Shown: piece by piece, positions 1 through 12,529 of the stretch
Layout: each line of letters begins with the position of its first letter
Position numbering within the stretch: the first letter of the stretch is position 1
Origin: Smallanthus sonchifolius
Lineage: Eukaryota; Streptophyta; Magnoliopsida; Asterales; Asteraceae
Direction of reading: 5' to 3'
Length of the DNA stretch: 64,000 nt
Assembly (NCBI GenBank): GCA_023525975.1
Contig: CM042038.1
Coordinates: 12,657,272 to 12,721,271, forward strand
Translations under genes and position numbers: made by a program
The notes under the pieces: generated by a model
What the model was told of the DNA's origin: nothing
What the model saw: only the letters and a program-made list of their open reading frames with translations
Databases searched by the model: none

Positions 1-3000
1 TCGGTTTCGGCCTCTTTTTTCTGTCTAGATCTTTGGGACTTTGATGGGCGTTTGGTTGTGGTTTGGGTTTGAAGATCGGGTGTCCCGATATCAGATTTTC
101 GGGTGGTGGGAATGAGTGGCCAAGAACCACCATCATCCAGATACAAACGGGTTTCCATTTCCTTCTCGATGGCGATTGCAGCGGCTCTCTGTGCCAAATT
201 ATGAACTATTGAGCTGCAAAAGAGTATTGTGTCTGTTGCTTCTTCTAAAGTCAAACTTCTTCCTTTCATTTCACCTTCGTGTTTGACCACAACGATCGAT
301 TCTTCTACAACAAAAGAAACTTAATATTTATAAAAAAATCGATAACTTACGACTTTTGGGAAACTTATTATTATTCATTAAATACGTACCGATAATATTG
401 CTTGTATGATTAGGAGTATCATGGTCCTTATCAGGAACAACTTCTTGCAGTTCTTCTATGCTGCTTGTTGAACTTATTGACCCATCACATTTGAAACCAG
501 GAGAAACCCGACACGGTTGATCACATTCTCCAGAAACTGCATCCGATTGAACTTTATCAACATCAGTACAATCTTCCAAAGTACAAGTGTCTGAAGCACG
601 AGTATCATCACATCCGGAGCCTTCAGTTTTCTGAAATTCCGCAGCTACTTCAGCTTTTGAAGAATCAGTTAACAAAGATTCCCCAGAATCAACATGGGTT
701 TGAATCGGGCCCGATTGAAATTCATTCCCATTGTTGTTTTCAGGGGTAGAAGTGTCATTTTCTTCGTTATGGCAAGCATGGCTCGAAGTACCAGACAACG
801 ATGACCCATTGCAGTTATGCTTTGCATTATTAAGGTCAAATTTGTAACTTCCAATTTCGGATTTCGTGCTACTTGATTGTCGTTGAAACCGGGTATCGGT
901 TTTTCGATTGACTCCAGAAAAGTCAGCAGAAGACGAAACCGAAATGCTTCTCATGCTATTATTATTTGTACTGCCTCTAGCATATGAAAAATCATCGTAT
1001 GAAATACTACTTGCTGAAAAAGTCATGTTCCGGACAACTGTACCCTGCATACTACTTGACCTTTTTAGCAGTAACGAAATCCCCGCACCTTCTAAAGAGT
1101 CAACCATTGACTTTGAAAATTCAACCATGTCATGGTTGACTTGCTTCGTCTCACATTCTTCTGACCGAGATCGAGAAAGAGAATTTTGTGCTAAAAAATT
1201 CCAAATCGGTTCCGCGTATGTACTTTGACCGTCTTTGACTAAATCATCATGCTGACTAGATTGGGGTTTGACTTCAACTATAGCTACTTGAGGGTCAACT
1301 CTTGTAGCTGATTCGATTACCGGGTCAACAATGGTCAAAGGTGAATATGACTCTATGCATTCTCCACAAAGATTAGTGTCGTTTTCTAATCCAATTGGAG
1401 AAAACCAACACCCACATTTTGTACAAATTAACAAACCCGTTTGACTATTGATATCCCCAATACAATCATAAGTCAAACCGGCAGTCAAAGTAGTCGGCTC
1501 GCATGATTCATTCAAACCATCATCATCTTTCTCAATCACAAACACTTCATCACCGAGATCAGGATTTTGAACTTCTACAGGCCCACTAGTTACATCATCC
1601 AGGCCTGTTTCGGGCTTGTGCTCTTGTACACCACCAAACCCTGGCCCAGAACTTGCATTACTAGTTGTAACCGAAGAATTTCTTGATATCATGGTGTTGT
1701 GAGGGGAACTTGATATCCCAACATGAAAAGTTGAACTCGGGACACTAGAAAGTAGTGGTCTGAACATATTTTGAGGACCTTTTCTATTATCCTATGGAAA
1801 AAAGAAAAACAAAGAATATTCAAGAAACAAGAACAAAAGAATTTACAATAATATGACAAATATTTAGGTTTAATACTCTAAAACCGCCACATACTTTCTC
1901 ATTTTGCATGAAAAGGTCCCTCAACCAAATTTTGATATATTAAAGTCCCTAAACTTGTTAGAATAACAAATGTGTGAAATTGATGGTAAATGCACATACA
2001 TAGTCACCAGTCACCACATAAGCAATTTTTGCTATCATTAATGCCACGTAGACTCTTTTGCTGACATGGATAATTTTTTTGACGTGGTACTGTGGTAGTT
2101 TTAAGAAACGTTAGTTTGTTAAGATTACCAAAAAGAGTCTACATGTCGGTAAAAAATGTCTATGTAGCGCCCACGTATATGTTGACTGTGCAATTAACCA
2201 TCATTCACCATTAATTTCACAAGTTCATATTTAAATTAGCAGAATGCCAATGTTACCCTTAATACATATAAGATACCAAGTGACTTTTAAAACTTGACGA
2301 TTTAATAAGGATAAAATTAGAAAATTTGTAAATTATAACTATCCGTTAATATAAGTGAACATTTATTTATAATCAATCAGAATGCCCATGTTACCCTTAA
2401 TGTATTTAAGAAACATATTGACTTAGACAAGTTGCAAGAATTTAATGATAAGGGTATCAAGAGAAAAATGAGAAAATTTGCAAATTATAACTATCCATTA
2501 ATGAAAATGGACACTAATTTTAGGAAAAATTTAAGAAGTAAATATACCATTTGTCTGAGAGCAAGGTCGAAAGATCTCTTGGGAGCTGAACTAGAAGAAA
2601 CCGTTCTACTCGGCTTTTTTGAAAATTGCTGATGTGGCCTCTTGTTATTATTTTGTAAGCCACCAACTCTTCTTGAATTCAACCGTTGTGTGCCACCACT
2701 GACAATAACAGACGAAAAAGATTCCATGTCATCATCAGCAGATGACCCAACCGAACCTTTACTATGAGACGAGCCGATGCTTCTAGAAGCTGTTGGGGAC
2801 ATTGATTGTCTGCTGTTTCTAGAAGCCGGTGAGGACCCGCGTACATATGAAGCGGGTCGATCCGCCAATGAGGTCCTGAGATTTGGCGGTACCTCGGAGG
2901 AAAAACCAGGAATGGATGACTGCCACGCTTTGACTTTTGGTGAAGGTGAATTTCCTCTACTGCCCCTTGAGCTCGTGTTACTGTTATTAGACCCCGTACT

Positions 3001-5797
3001 TAATCTTCGTGAGGTCGGTGTGGAAGCCCGTGGAACAGGTGTTACAGGTTTTCGAGATGGTGGAGATGATCTAAGCGACGAGGTAGAAGGTTTTAAAGTG
3101 GTAGGTGGACTAGCACTAGGTGCTGACATGGCACGAACACCTCTAGATTCAAACGGGCTATTATGAGATCGAGGAGATAGGCTCATGCGGTTCGGGCTTG
3201 CACTGCCTCTACTGCTTCTATGGCTCTTCTCCATCTAAAAATATCAATTTCACACATTATTGTATGTGATTTTTTATTGCCAAAAAAGTTATAGTTGGAA
3301 ATAAACCAAGAAAGAAATATAGCAGACAATAACAGAAATGTATATAGCAAAGAGGCAGAGGTAACAAACTGACAATTTCGACCCATCTACTTAAAATTGG
3401 TCGATTTGGGTTATGTTTTATCTCAAACGGGTCTAATAAAATATTTAGCTATAGCCTACATGGGGAATGGGTCAAATGGGTTGAAAGTTTATTTTTAATG
3501 TGCACGACCTCCAAAATCGTATAATTCAAAACTTCAGATTATTATCGTAATAATAAATAGCACGTCAATTATTCATAAAAATTTATAAAAAATGGACAAA
3601 AACACAGTGTACAAGTAAATACAAAAAAAAAAGTATAAGAGGCCATTCCAACCAACTTACTTAAAATGGGCCAATTAGGGTTGTGTTTTATCTCAAACGG
3701 ACCCAAAAAAAACTAAGCTATAAGGGGAAGGGTCAAGAGTCACCCAAAGTCTAGTTTTAGCGTATACAAACTCGTAAATCGTTTTTACAAACATTTACAG
3801 TATTACTTTAAATGTTGTTTTTGCAATCATTATTAACACATTAACTATTTATTTAATAAAAATGACAAAACAAGTATTTGGGGTCAACTCGACGTAGTCA
3901 TTTTTAAAAGTATTGAATAAGACCCATTAACCACCTAACCATCTTGCCACCTCTATAAAAAAAATGGTGTACTTGGGATTTTCTTGTCCAAAACCCACCT
4001 AGTATTGCAAACTATAAAGCTTTTTTTTCATTTTTGCAAATATGATATTATGGTTATTACTTCGAAGATTCAAAGAAAATATCGACATGCGTAACCAATA
4101 AAGATGACTTACAGTCGATGATCTTGAAATTGAAATCGGTTGAGTCCTAGGTCTACCCCTTTGTGCAAGATTAACTTGTGGCACTTCATCATCCAATGAT
4201 GGAAACAAAGGTGTATCCGGAGGAGTTAATAACCTTTAATTTCATGGAAAAATATCAGACACAAAATAACTAAGAAAATAACCATCACGGAATTAAACTA
4301 AAAAGAAACGCACACCACCCTACATGCACATGATTTCATCAGTTCAAGAATCATTTTTGTTATGATGTATAGCTAGGCCACGCAAGTATTAAAACAACTT
4401 TAGAGCCACCGAACTGTCAATTTGGTTTAGTTTAAGACAATTATAGCAAAAATAACTTGCCGGAAACTTGTAAACTGACAAAATCCCCTAAGTTTAAAGT
4501 TTTCTTCGCTTCTAGAGTTGTAAAATGACATAAATACCACTGAATCTACTCAGATATGTTTCAAAAATCCATCTAGGGTTGATTCTTTCAAGTAGATTTA
4601 GGACCATTTTTGTCATTTTTACAACTCTAAATGTAATGAAAGCTCTAAGTTTAGGGGAATTTGTTATTTTACGGTTTCTGTCATAATTTTTTTCTCAATC
4701 GACATAAACAAAACCCAACTGAAACTTGGGTGGCCAGCCTCTAAAGTTTTTTAATAGTTGGATGACCTGGGTGAAAACTTATAAATATTTGGCTGACCTA
4801 TCTATATACTATCCATTCTTTTCTTGGTTTTTTAATTGTTTAGGGATAACATAGAATAAAAAGAATAAAGAGCAAATAACTACCAACCATTCATAATCAT
4901 TCTTCTCCTCTTCTGCATGGAGGAGATCACTGCTTTCTCCACGAGCAGGAATGTTTATCCCAAGTTTGTAATCTGAAAAATACCGCAACTTACTCGCTGC
5001 AAATATGCAAAAAGAAAATTAATAAAGTATCACTTATTACTACTTTCCCTTTTAAAAAACACCAAATATCAATAAAAATGTTTTTCTATATGTAATCTAC
5101 TAAGCAGTGTTATGAAATAATTAGATAATCAGCTGTAACAAAACAGGTTGCAGAAAATAGTGTTTGGATGTGTGTCTGTGGTTTGAAGTAGTGATAATCA
5201 CATGATCAGTTTATGAGTGTTTGGCAACTTCTGAATATTGAAGGACTTAAAAGGTACAACGGCCATAAATAATCATATGCTTATGCTAGATAATCAACTT
5301 ATGTCACCCTAGGGTAAACTTATAATTTTGAATCCACCAAGAATAATCAGCTTGAAACAAGTAATCTCAAACTGCTAACAATAACAACTTATTTCACCCT
5401 AAAATAAGCAGATAAACATATGCGGATTTCTTCATCCAAACACTCATTATCTCTTTTAAAAATACGCAGATAAGCCAATCCCGAACAACCACCAGAGATA
5501 ATAAGAAGCAGTTTCACTATACCAAAACACTAAAAATCTGAATATAAATGAAAATGATTTCTATATGTAATCTAAAAATGAACAAAAGCATAAAACATTA
5601 CTGAAAATGTCTTCAAAATCATCATCAGCCTGAAGCAAGAAATTATCTTTTTCTCTACTTTGCACCTCGTTGAATAAAGCAAGATCATCATCTCTTTGTT
5701 TTAACGGTAACGTACTCTCAAAACTGCGCCCTCTTTTGTGATTATCGCCTCTCTGTTCCCTCCCCGGAGAACATCTCATCGCCGGTGACGGAGGCAT
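1..5797 (-). CDS. BPP-like Ser/Pro-rich protein gene (partial, 3' end outside window)
   Basis: Six coding exons read on the minus strand: 5797-5602, 4972-4888, 4233-4113, 3234-2548, 1791-390 and 304 to the window edge. All junctions keep frame with GT-AG borders. The N-terminus carries the family signature of a charged segment (LKQRDDDLALFNEVQSREKD), then KLGINIPARGESSDLL in exon 2, TPPDTPLFPSLD in exon 3, and a long basic Ser/Pro/Arg-rich stretch in exon 4 (RSSRGSASPNR). Exon 5 begins after a conserved RQM junction with NMFRPLLSSVPSSTF, holds a CxxC...CxxC cluster (CTKCGCWF, LCGEC) and much Ser/Asn. Exon 6 ends in a conserved helix (LTLEEATDTILFCSSIVHNL). Known family: Arabidopsis basic proline-rich proteins (At2g40070 group), reported microtubule-associated; the closest relative is probably the longer At1g27850 type. 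Start chosen as the first ATG before the conserved N-terminus. About 840 residues are inside the window. A role in cortical microtubule organisation is inferred from the family. Confidence 0.88.
2241..2515. repeat. Diverged tandem duplication in intron 4 of the BPP-like gene
   Basis: Two copies begin at 2241 and 2379 with the shared start agaatgcc.atgttaccct, and both run on to a shared block (gaaaatttg.aaattataac) near 2320 and 2472. The second copy reaches almost to the donor of exon 4 (exon end 2548). Confidence 0.7.
3350..3960. repeat. Dispersed AGAGGTGGCAA...CCACCTCT repeat in intron 3
   Basis: The intron between 3235 and 4112 has two related blocks (cttaaaattggtcgatttgg and cttaaaatgggccaattagg, each followed by tgttttatctcaaacgg) and ends with gccacctctata. 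The same phrase set (gaggtggcaaaatgg, gggtcaa, cgggttgacccg, gagataaaacataaccc) recurs at about 44940-45190, 45750-46020, 50035-50325, 50820-51110, 52243-52825 and 54830-55040. This looks like one MITE-like family with AGAGGTGGCA termini, often in introns. Confidence 0.55.
4440..4685. mobile_element. Foldback MITE in intron 2 of the BPP-like gene
   Basis: The left arm (aaactgacaaaatcccctaa, then agagttgtaaaatgacat) is repeated inverted on the right (gtcatttttacaactct, then taagtttaggggaatttgtt). The arms flank a short centre near 4560. No target duplication was confirmed. Confidence 0.6.
5158..5450. mobile_element. MITE with AGTGTTTGGATG termini in intron 1 of the BPP-like gene
   Basis: It starts at agtgtttggatg and ends with the inverted catccaaacact. 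The interior carries ataatcag/cttatttcaccct words. Related right ends (catccaaacactca) occur at about 18110-18125 and 32448-32462, so it is dispersed. Confidence 0.55.
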
Positions 5798-5819
5798 TTT
5801 GCTACCCTCAAAATTCCAC

Positions 5820-6300
5820 TAACCACCACCACTATTGTTCAGCCAAATGACTCAAATTACGGCAAAACATCTTCAGATCGAACACTGTATGATCAAGAAA
5901 ACCCTAGAAACTCGATAAATTGATAATTAAGCAATAAGTTTAACGTAATTCCCAATGGCAGGTGTGCATCGTTTAACATTAATAAGCTCCGATAAATGCA
6001 ATTGAACTCAATCACGGCTCAATTGCAATGTCTTTGAGCACGAATCACCCCAAATTGGCTTGCAAACACTTCAATTTATCAAACCAGCTCTATACGTACA
6101 ATTGAGTTCATAAACCCTAATTTTCCGAATTAAGATATCCAAAAGCATTTACATCAAAAACAACCCCAAATTGAACCCAGGTTCAGACAATTATAACTTA
6201 AAACTCCACTTCCAGCACACAATTGCGAGTGAAGAACCGCTAACTTACCGTACCGGAGTGAAGTAATTTCATCGAACACTTGGAGAACCAGACTGATTAA
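5820..6300 (-). promoter_or_regulatory. 5' UTR with probable leader intron of the BPP-like gene
   Basis: Upstream of the ATG at 5797 the minus strand has a strong donor (acggtaagtt) with the exon ending at 6249. An AG acceptor lies somewhere between about 5830 and 5910; candidates follow tttctag and catacag. A leader intron is common in this family. The precise acceptor cannot be fixed by eye. Confidence 0.45.
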
Positions 6301-6469
6301 TCACGAAAATGGCAAATTGGAAAGAAAATCAAGTTAGAAATCAAACGAACTAGTTGGATCTGGTTGGAATTGGTGGATCAGGGAGGTTGTCGGTGGAGTT
6401 AACCCTAATGAAAGCGTCCTGTGTAAGTGGAGGTAATCACGTGAATTGATGTGGAGTGTAGAAGATTGT

Positions 6470-8093
6470 GAGAGGAATTAGAGAAGAAGATAGCAGGGGA
6501 GCAGGTGTTGATCATCCAACCACTGTAACACAACAGGCTTTAATTTCTGATCATAAAAGAAAAAGGTATTTTGCTTTAGTTTTTGTGTGTCCATGTTCAT
6601 CAATTTTGTCTCATATCTTTTCCTACATTTATTATACATGCATACATTTGTATTTGTAATTTTTTATAATATAAGTATAAATTATAAATGTATGAAACTA
6701 ATTTTAAGTATAAAATTTACCTTAACCGTGATACGTTAGTTATGCATAGATAGTCATGCAAGTTTTATATAGATGTGAGTTATCGTAGAAAGAGCTCTTC
6801 TCCTACAAATGATACGAAGCCACCAGAAATAGATACGTGTCTTCGGCGAGACGTAAATCTATCAACACCATAATCAAACATAAAAACTACATAATTACGC
6901 ACACTATAAATAATTACACACAAATAATAACATAACTTATATTAAATAATTACGCACAAATAATAACACAATTTATATAAAATCATTGCTCAACATACAT
7001 GCTAATAATGCAACATATGTTATAATTAGTTAATTAAACACAATGCTAACTACGAACGTTATACGCACAACACATCAACGGTTTTTTAATAAAAATAAGC
7101 ATAGCAAGAGTATACTAAAACTAAATAGAATAAAATGATCGATTTAATGGTGTACTTAAAAAAATAATGTCATATAAAAAGTTATATACGTTTAAGAAAA
7201 TAAGGACTTAGAAAAAGTCAACAATGCTAAACTATTTCAATTTTATTTTTGTAGACCTTTGTTTACGCATAAAACATTGATGACGTGATGTCCACTTCAT
7301 CTCAATCATTGATTTCCTTAATAAGGTTTAACATCGGGAGTGGTTATTTGGACATCCCTTAATTTTATTTGAACATCATGGGTGCCTATACGGGCCGTAT
7401 AGGGTTCATTAATTACCAGTCAATCATTGGTTAGTGCCTCGTACATCCTACCTATACGGCCCGTATAGAGCTATACGTGGTCGTATAATGTGTGCATTTA
7501 ATGCTGATGAAACCCTATACGGGTAGTATTGGGCTATACGACCCGTATATGGGTTGTCTAACTACTTTTCAGGGTTGTCCAAATAACATCACCTTTAAAA
7601 TCTTTGATATCCTTTATAAAACATCCTTTTTGATTTAAACCTTTCCCTTTATTTATATATTCTTTTTTACTTTTACCTTAACATTGATCATATTTTATAT
7701 TCTTTAGGTAAATATGAAAAGCATATATTCTTGAAATTTCGTAATTTGCGAGACGTTTTTAGTTCAAATTGAAAAAAAATCCATTAAATAGTTTTAACAC
7801 GATTATTACTTGCCAATAGAAAAAAATGCTATAAACTAATTAATAGTGAATAAATAATTTTGGTCAATAAATTCAATAAAATAATGGAATTCCCTTGTTG
7901 AAAAACAGAAAAGTTGACATTCCATGAAACCTTACAACCGCCAAAGATGGCGAACGTTTACTTAACCCTTTTTTTTCTTTCATTTTGTAATTAAATGAAT
8001 ACTTTACAGATTCCAATAGAATGTTCTATATAATTATAGTTTCTCTCTTAATGATTGAGGACATCTTGATTACAGAATGAATTTTAAATAAAT
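6470..8093. other. Intergenic stretch without a supported gene
   Basis: AT-rich DNA between the BPP-like and Iojap genes. The only structure seen is the element at about 7338-7590, listed separately. A short ORF at 6468-6659 shows no codon or family signal. Confidence 0.6.
7338..7590. mobile_element. MITE-like element rich in tatacggcccgtata palindromes
   Basis: Ends are inverted: gtggttatttggacatccc on the left and gggttgtccaaataacatcac on the right. Between them lie several imperfect palindromes of the type ctatacggcccgtatag (near 7387, 7451 and 7514-7550). No target duplication was identified, so the superfamily is unknown. Confidence 0.6.
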
Positions 8094-8511
8094 CTATACT
8101 ATATAATAAATAAAGGTTTTTAGTGTCACTTGTAACCTCCATATTTATTCTCATCATTTTTTTTTCGCCTCTCTCTCTTATTTAATGCACTTCTATCTTT
8201 AAATAATAATATATATTTAAAGAATTACACTAATAAAAACATTTATTTTAAATTATCTCTTCTTATAAGAAACTTTAAAATTCAATTATATAACTTTTAT
8301 TTCAATCAAATAGTAATTGAAAGTCAAATTAAATTAAATAGTAATTAGAGTATTTTTGAAACCCAATTATATATTAATTTTTACATATTTTGAGTTTGTT
8401 TAAATTCGTAGTAAATATATTTTTACACCTGTAAAATATATACATAAAGATTTAAAAATTTTAAATATTGATATTGTTCACCCCGTGTGTAGACACGGGA
8501 TCTAAACTAGT
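8094..8511 (+). mobile_element. Non-autonomous Helitron-like element
   Basis: The left end is TCTATACTATATAATAAA after an A, typical of plant Helitron 5' termini. The right end is CTAGT, preceded 7 nt earlier by a perfect 7-bp hairpin (CCCGTGT-GTAG-ACACGGG, 8482-8499). The interior is AT-rich with no ORF. The 3' flanking base is A rather than the usual T, so the exact end is slightly uncertain. Confidence 0.7.
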
Positions 8512-8979
8512 AACTTATAAAAGCATGTACTTGTATTCATCATAGTTAAAAGAATTCACACAAATACTCGTGTCATTTTATATTTTTTACTTTTCGTATT
8601 CTTTATTAAAATATGTTTACATATATGTAAACATGAACCAAGCCCGGTGTGGACTTGAACCAAACCGTAAGGTTAAAACCAGTAGCTCTATACGTTGAAA
8701 CGGTCAATCTTGAACCGAACCTGTTAAAACCCGATCATTTCCCCCTCAAGAAAATGGTTTCAGCAGAACCAGTTTGGATGAAAAAACCTGTTTTGACCCA
8801 ACTGAATCGGGTCTACCAGAACCGGTTTGGGCTAGAGCCCAATTTATTTGAGTTGGTTCATGAGCCCAGCCCATTTCTCCAAACCGGCCCAAGTTCTCAA
8901 TCCAAAATCACACTCCGCCACAGCAAACGACCATCGAAAACCACGGCCAAATTCGGTGGCGCCGTCGCTCTGAGATCTC

Positions 8980-11017
8980 ATGTTGCCGTCTGTAAGGCAT
9001 CGAGCTCTTTCCCTCTCCTCCGATATTGTTCATCAGTGGAAATTCGGTATTAATCGGTCGTTTTGTTCGTCTCTAATTAACGCTACGAACACAAATGGAA
9101 AGGTTGTCGAATTACTGAACTTAGAGGAGGTCGAGAAGATTCTCAGTGATGTTCGAGCAGATGATGTGAGAGTCATACCTGTTAGAAAACAATCGGAGTT
9201 TACCAATTTTGTTGTTGTTGCCACCGGCCGGTCTCAATGGCACGTTCGCAATATCGCTCAAGCCCTAATTTACAAGGCATGTTTTCCTCTTCTGAAATTT
9301 CATTTACTGCAATGGTTTATATGCTTTTATTACTGATTAAAATACTATCTTAGTGATTATTAGTTGATGAAACTGTTTAGTATGATTGTAATGTTCAGAT
9401 CAATTTGCCAAATTAGGGTTTCAAAATGTGATGATACCCCTAATTTACTTGCTATGTGAAGTGTTCTTGTGAAGAATGCACATTATGTGTTAAAATATTA
9501 TGATTTTCTGGATGATCAAGTTTCGAGAATCAATCCAATTTTATGGCTTCCTATATCTCCAAAAATCCATATGATTGAGATCTTTTGGTGGTGAAACTGA
9601 GGAGGGAAACTAGAACTTAGAAGCCCAATGAAATGATTTTACTTCAATATTTAATTTATATATTCAAGATAATTACAACTGGACGTGTAAATCAAATTGA
9701 ATTTATAGCTAATCTGTACCACTTAAGGAGGCTAAAAGAAATTTGGCATACTTTTGATATATAGATGTTAACCTTATTTATCTATATTACAGAGCCAAAC
9801 AAGGCATCGTGCTTCCATTGTTTGACACAACTGGAAATGTTGAAAAACAAATGTTATGATGGAAATTAATGTTCAATGTTGACGGTTTTATTACATTAGA
9901 TTATTATAACCTTTCTTGTTTTTTTGTCTTGTTATGTGATGGACTATTTTTTCTTTTACCGTTTGACGTAACAAATGTGTATGTCGTTACCATTTAATGC
10001 ATATCCAGGAAAAAAGAGACATGGCACCAGTTTTTGACTTGCTATAGCGGTAAAAAGGTGGCATGGCGCCTGGTTTTGTCATTGTTTGTATTTCCTGACC
10101 ATTTGATGCAATTTATCCAGAAAAACTGTTTGCCAAGTCACTTTTTTTCTGGTTATAGTAGGTAAAAAATCAGTGCCGTGTCACTCTTTTTATGGTATGG
10201 TTATGAGAGATTAATTGCGTCAAATGGTAAAAAATGGATAATGTGTGTGGAGGCCACTAAAGTATTCAACTTTATCTATTTAACATGAAAAGTTTGTTAC
10301 TTCTTTATGCAATATAACCTATATTTACAAAAAGTTATTTGATTTTTGGATCAGGTCAAGCAAAAACAAACAGGAGCTAAGAGAATGTTGCTACCAAGTG
10401 TAGAAGGGCAAGAAGGAGGAAATTGGATTGTAATTGATTCAGGTATACATTATTTTTTCTTGTATGGAAATAACCTCTGATTTAATTTTTATACTTTATA
10501 CAAAGAAATTAAAGAACAAGTGATGGTTATCGTTTTCAGGTACTTTAATAGTCCATGCTCTTGATGAGAAAGCAAGAGCTTATTACAACTTAGAGCAGCT
10601 ATGGACTTCAAAAGAGTCAACTATTGAACAAAGTCAAAGTCAAATTCAGGTAAATACAAATATGAGATAATTATCTTTTTGAGTCAATTACAGTTCTGTC
10701 CGTGGTTTGGGGAAAATCTCGTTTTCAGTCCAAAAATTTCCTCTATGTTTTCAGTCCACGTGGTTTCCATTTTTTGTCATTTCAGTCCATCTCATTAACA
10801 CCGTCATTTTTTTCTGTTAAGTTTTTGTAAATTGACAAAAAAAAAAACACCCCTGTTATATGTTAATCAGGACTTGTGTCAAACCACGAGGACTGAAATC
10901 ATTTTTACCTTTTCTTTTTAATCTTTAGCAGTAACCAATTTATATGTTAATCAGGACTTGGGTCAAGCTTTCGTGAAGGTACGCCGAAAAAACAACTCTA
11001 AAAAACCTGCAAAGTAA
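8980..11017 (+). CDS. Mitochondrial Iojap/RsfS-type ribosome silencing factor
   Basis: Four exons: 8980-9276, 10355-10442, 10540-10649 and 10955-11017, giving 185 residues in one continuous frame. Residues 1 to about 30 are basic and Ser-rich like a mitochondrial presequence. The RsfS/DUF143 domain follows, with EVEKILSDVRADDVRVIPV, FTNFVVVATGRSQWHVRNIA, then GNWIVIDSGTLIVHALDEKA and YYNLEQLW. The C-terminus is short and basic (FVKVRRKNNSKKPAK), as in plant mitochondrial homologues (At1g67620 type). Family members bind uL14 of the large ribosomal subunit and block subunit joining; mitochondrial action is inferred. The first intron appears to use a GC donor (cag-type AAG|GCATGT), because no GT donor keeps frame. 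The third intron carries a duplicated acceptor. The start was chosen because an upstream ORF (8649-9053) lacks family resemblance. Confidence 0.92.
9990..10250. repeat. Dispersed intronic repeat with ACCATTTGATGCA/TGCGTCAAATGGT words
   Basis: Intron 1 of the Iojap gene (9277-10354) holds inverted words accatttgatgca and tgcgtcaaatggt around ggttatag/tggcac phrases. A similar set (catatgatgcaaccgg ... gttgcatcaaatgat) occurs at about 48868-48982 in intron 1 of the CPBP gene. Element class is unknown. Confidence 0.4.
10681..10909. mobile_element. Probable Mutator-like MITE in intron 3 of the Iojap gene
   Basis: It begins gagtcaattacagttctgtc followed by cgtggtttgggg, and ends with the roughly inverted caaaccacgaggactg aaatc. 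The interior repeats 'tttcagtcca' phrases. The terminus resembles the GAGT...TAC elements elsewhere in the window. No clean target duplication was found, and the right arm contains a copy of local gene sequence. Confidence 0.5.
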
Positions 11018-12529
11018 TGTGTTTTGATGATCAGGTTGTGTTGAATGGAGTTGTGAATTAATAAGAATTGTTTTTTATTTGTGTTTTTTGGTCCAAATTG
11101 TAGTGAACTTGATGCATTTTCTAGGTTCATAATTTCTTCTATATCATCACAAAACACATTTTTTATGTCTGAAAAATTGTACCAAAAATACATGAAAAAG
11201 TGAATTTTGAAAGTTTCATTTGCTACATATTATTTCAAGTCTAATGGATGACCTGTTTATTCAATGAGATAATTTCCATTACACAAAATGGTGAGTGAAT
11301 TAGCTTGTTTGGCTATATACAATAGCAAAACAATTTCCAGTTTGTGTTTACAAAAATCAAAAATTAAAATAAAAAGTAAGAAAAGGTAAATAAAAAAATG
11401 CCAAGCATTTCCCTTTCCAACAAAAGTATCATGAACATATTGCTAAAAACGTTACAAGATCCAAAATAATTGCTAAAAGCCATACGATCCAATGATCAAT
11501 CCAATATCTAGTCTTTTACAGAGGCAATGTGGCGAACTAAGTCGATAACACGAAATACTAGAGTTTAGAGGTGGTAATTTTGACACGAGAGATGCAAATA
11601 CTAGTGTTTAGAGGTGGTAATTTTGACTAGTTTACTAATAATGAATAGACGGCTTCAAGTTAGGTAATACCCTTAAAATTAGTTAAAGAAATTTCTAAAA
11701 TGATGCATGAAAATCGTCCAAAGTTTATTTTTAATGTATAAAAACTAATCATTTTATTTATAAACCTGATATATTATTACGCTAATGTATCAAAAAGCCA
11801 CTCATGTGACCTTTTTCATTAAAGTCATCTATATATTAAAACTATTTAATCAGTGTATTTATAAACTATTTCATTATTAAAATAATATAATTTTTGGATA
11901 ATGTATCAAAAATCCACTTTTGTATTTAGTTTTTGCGCCTATATATTAAAACTACTTGTAGGACACCCAATTAAGAAATTTGTTTTGCTTGTATACCAAG
12001 TTCAGCCAAAAACATACCCACTCAAAGGACAAAAATACCCTAATATCAATCCATCAAAAGCAACGGCTCGATATAAATCTGGTTAAAACATACCCGACAA
12101 AAAATTGTAATGTAGTCTGACGTTAATTTTCCAAGAGTTCAGATTTTAAAAGATACTGGTCGTCCGTAACCTGCGACATCACACAGGAATAAAAATACTA
12201 GTTTATATAAACTTTCACAATAATGAAATAATAATGAAAATTGAGTGGTTCGGGTTTTATAATTAGAAAAAAGTATTGGTGATTTTATTAAAACTTAGTT
12301 ATTATTTCATGATTACATATCTTAGAAAAGGGGGGGAAATGATTCTTAGACTGGAGTGGCCTGAAACGTAACCGGATGAACGTCAAACAAGACGGGACCA
12401 AAAGTAATTATTTCATATCATGGATTGAAGACCAACATGGTTTTAATGGCATGTTCGATGAAATTCTTCATAGAAGCACAAGCACTGCAAAAGCTTTGAA
12501 CTAAAAATGTTTCAGGATTTAAAGGGATT
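11018..12529. other. Intergenic stretch, no gene seen
   Basis: AT-rich DNA after the Iojap stop codon. It holds the Helitron-like element at 11828-12202 and duplicated phrases (actagtgtttagaggtggtaattttgac near 11560 and 11600). No coding signal was recognised. Confidence 0.6.
11828..12202 (+). mobile_element. Probable short Helitron-like element
   Basis: It starts with TCTATATATTAAAACTA after an A and ends in CTAGT at 12198-12202 followed by T, as expected for insertion between A and T. A weak hairpin (cctg...cagg) precedes the end. The hairpin is poor, so confidence is moderate. Confidence 0.5.

Noticed and set aside
908..1228. 106-codon plus-strand ORF
   Set aside because: Antisense shadow of exon 5 of the BPP-like gene.
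2777..3166. 129-codon plus-strand ORF opposite exon 4 of the BPP-like gene
   Set aside because: It is the antisense shadow of a Ser/Arg-rich coding exon.
8649..9053. 134-codon plus-strand ORF overlapping the Iojap start
   Set aside because: Low-complexity translation without family signal; the overlapping frame from 8980 matches RsfS, so this is probably leader or chance sequence.
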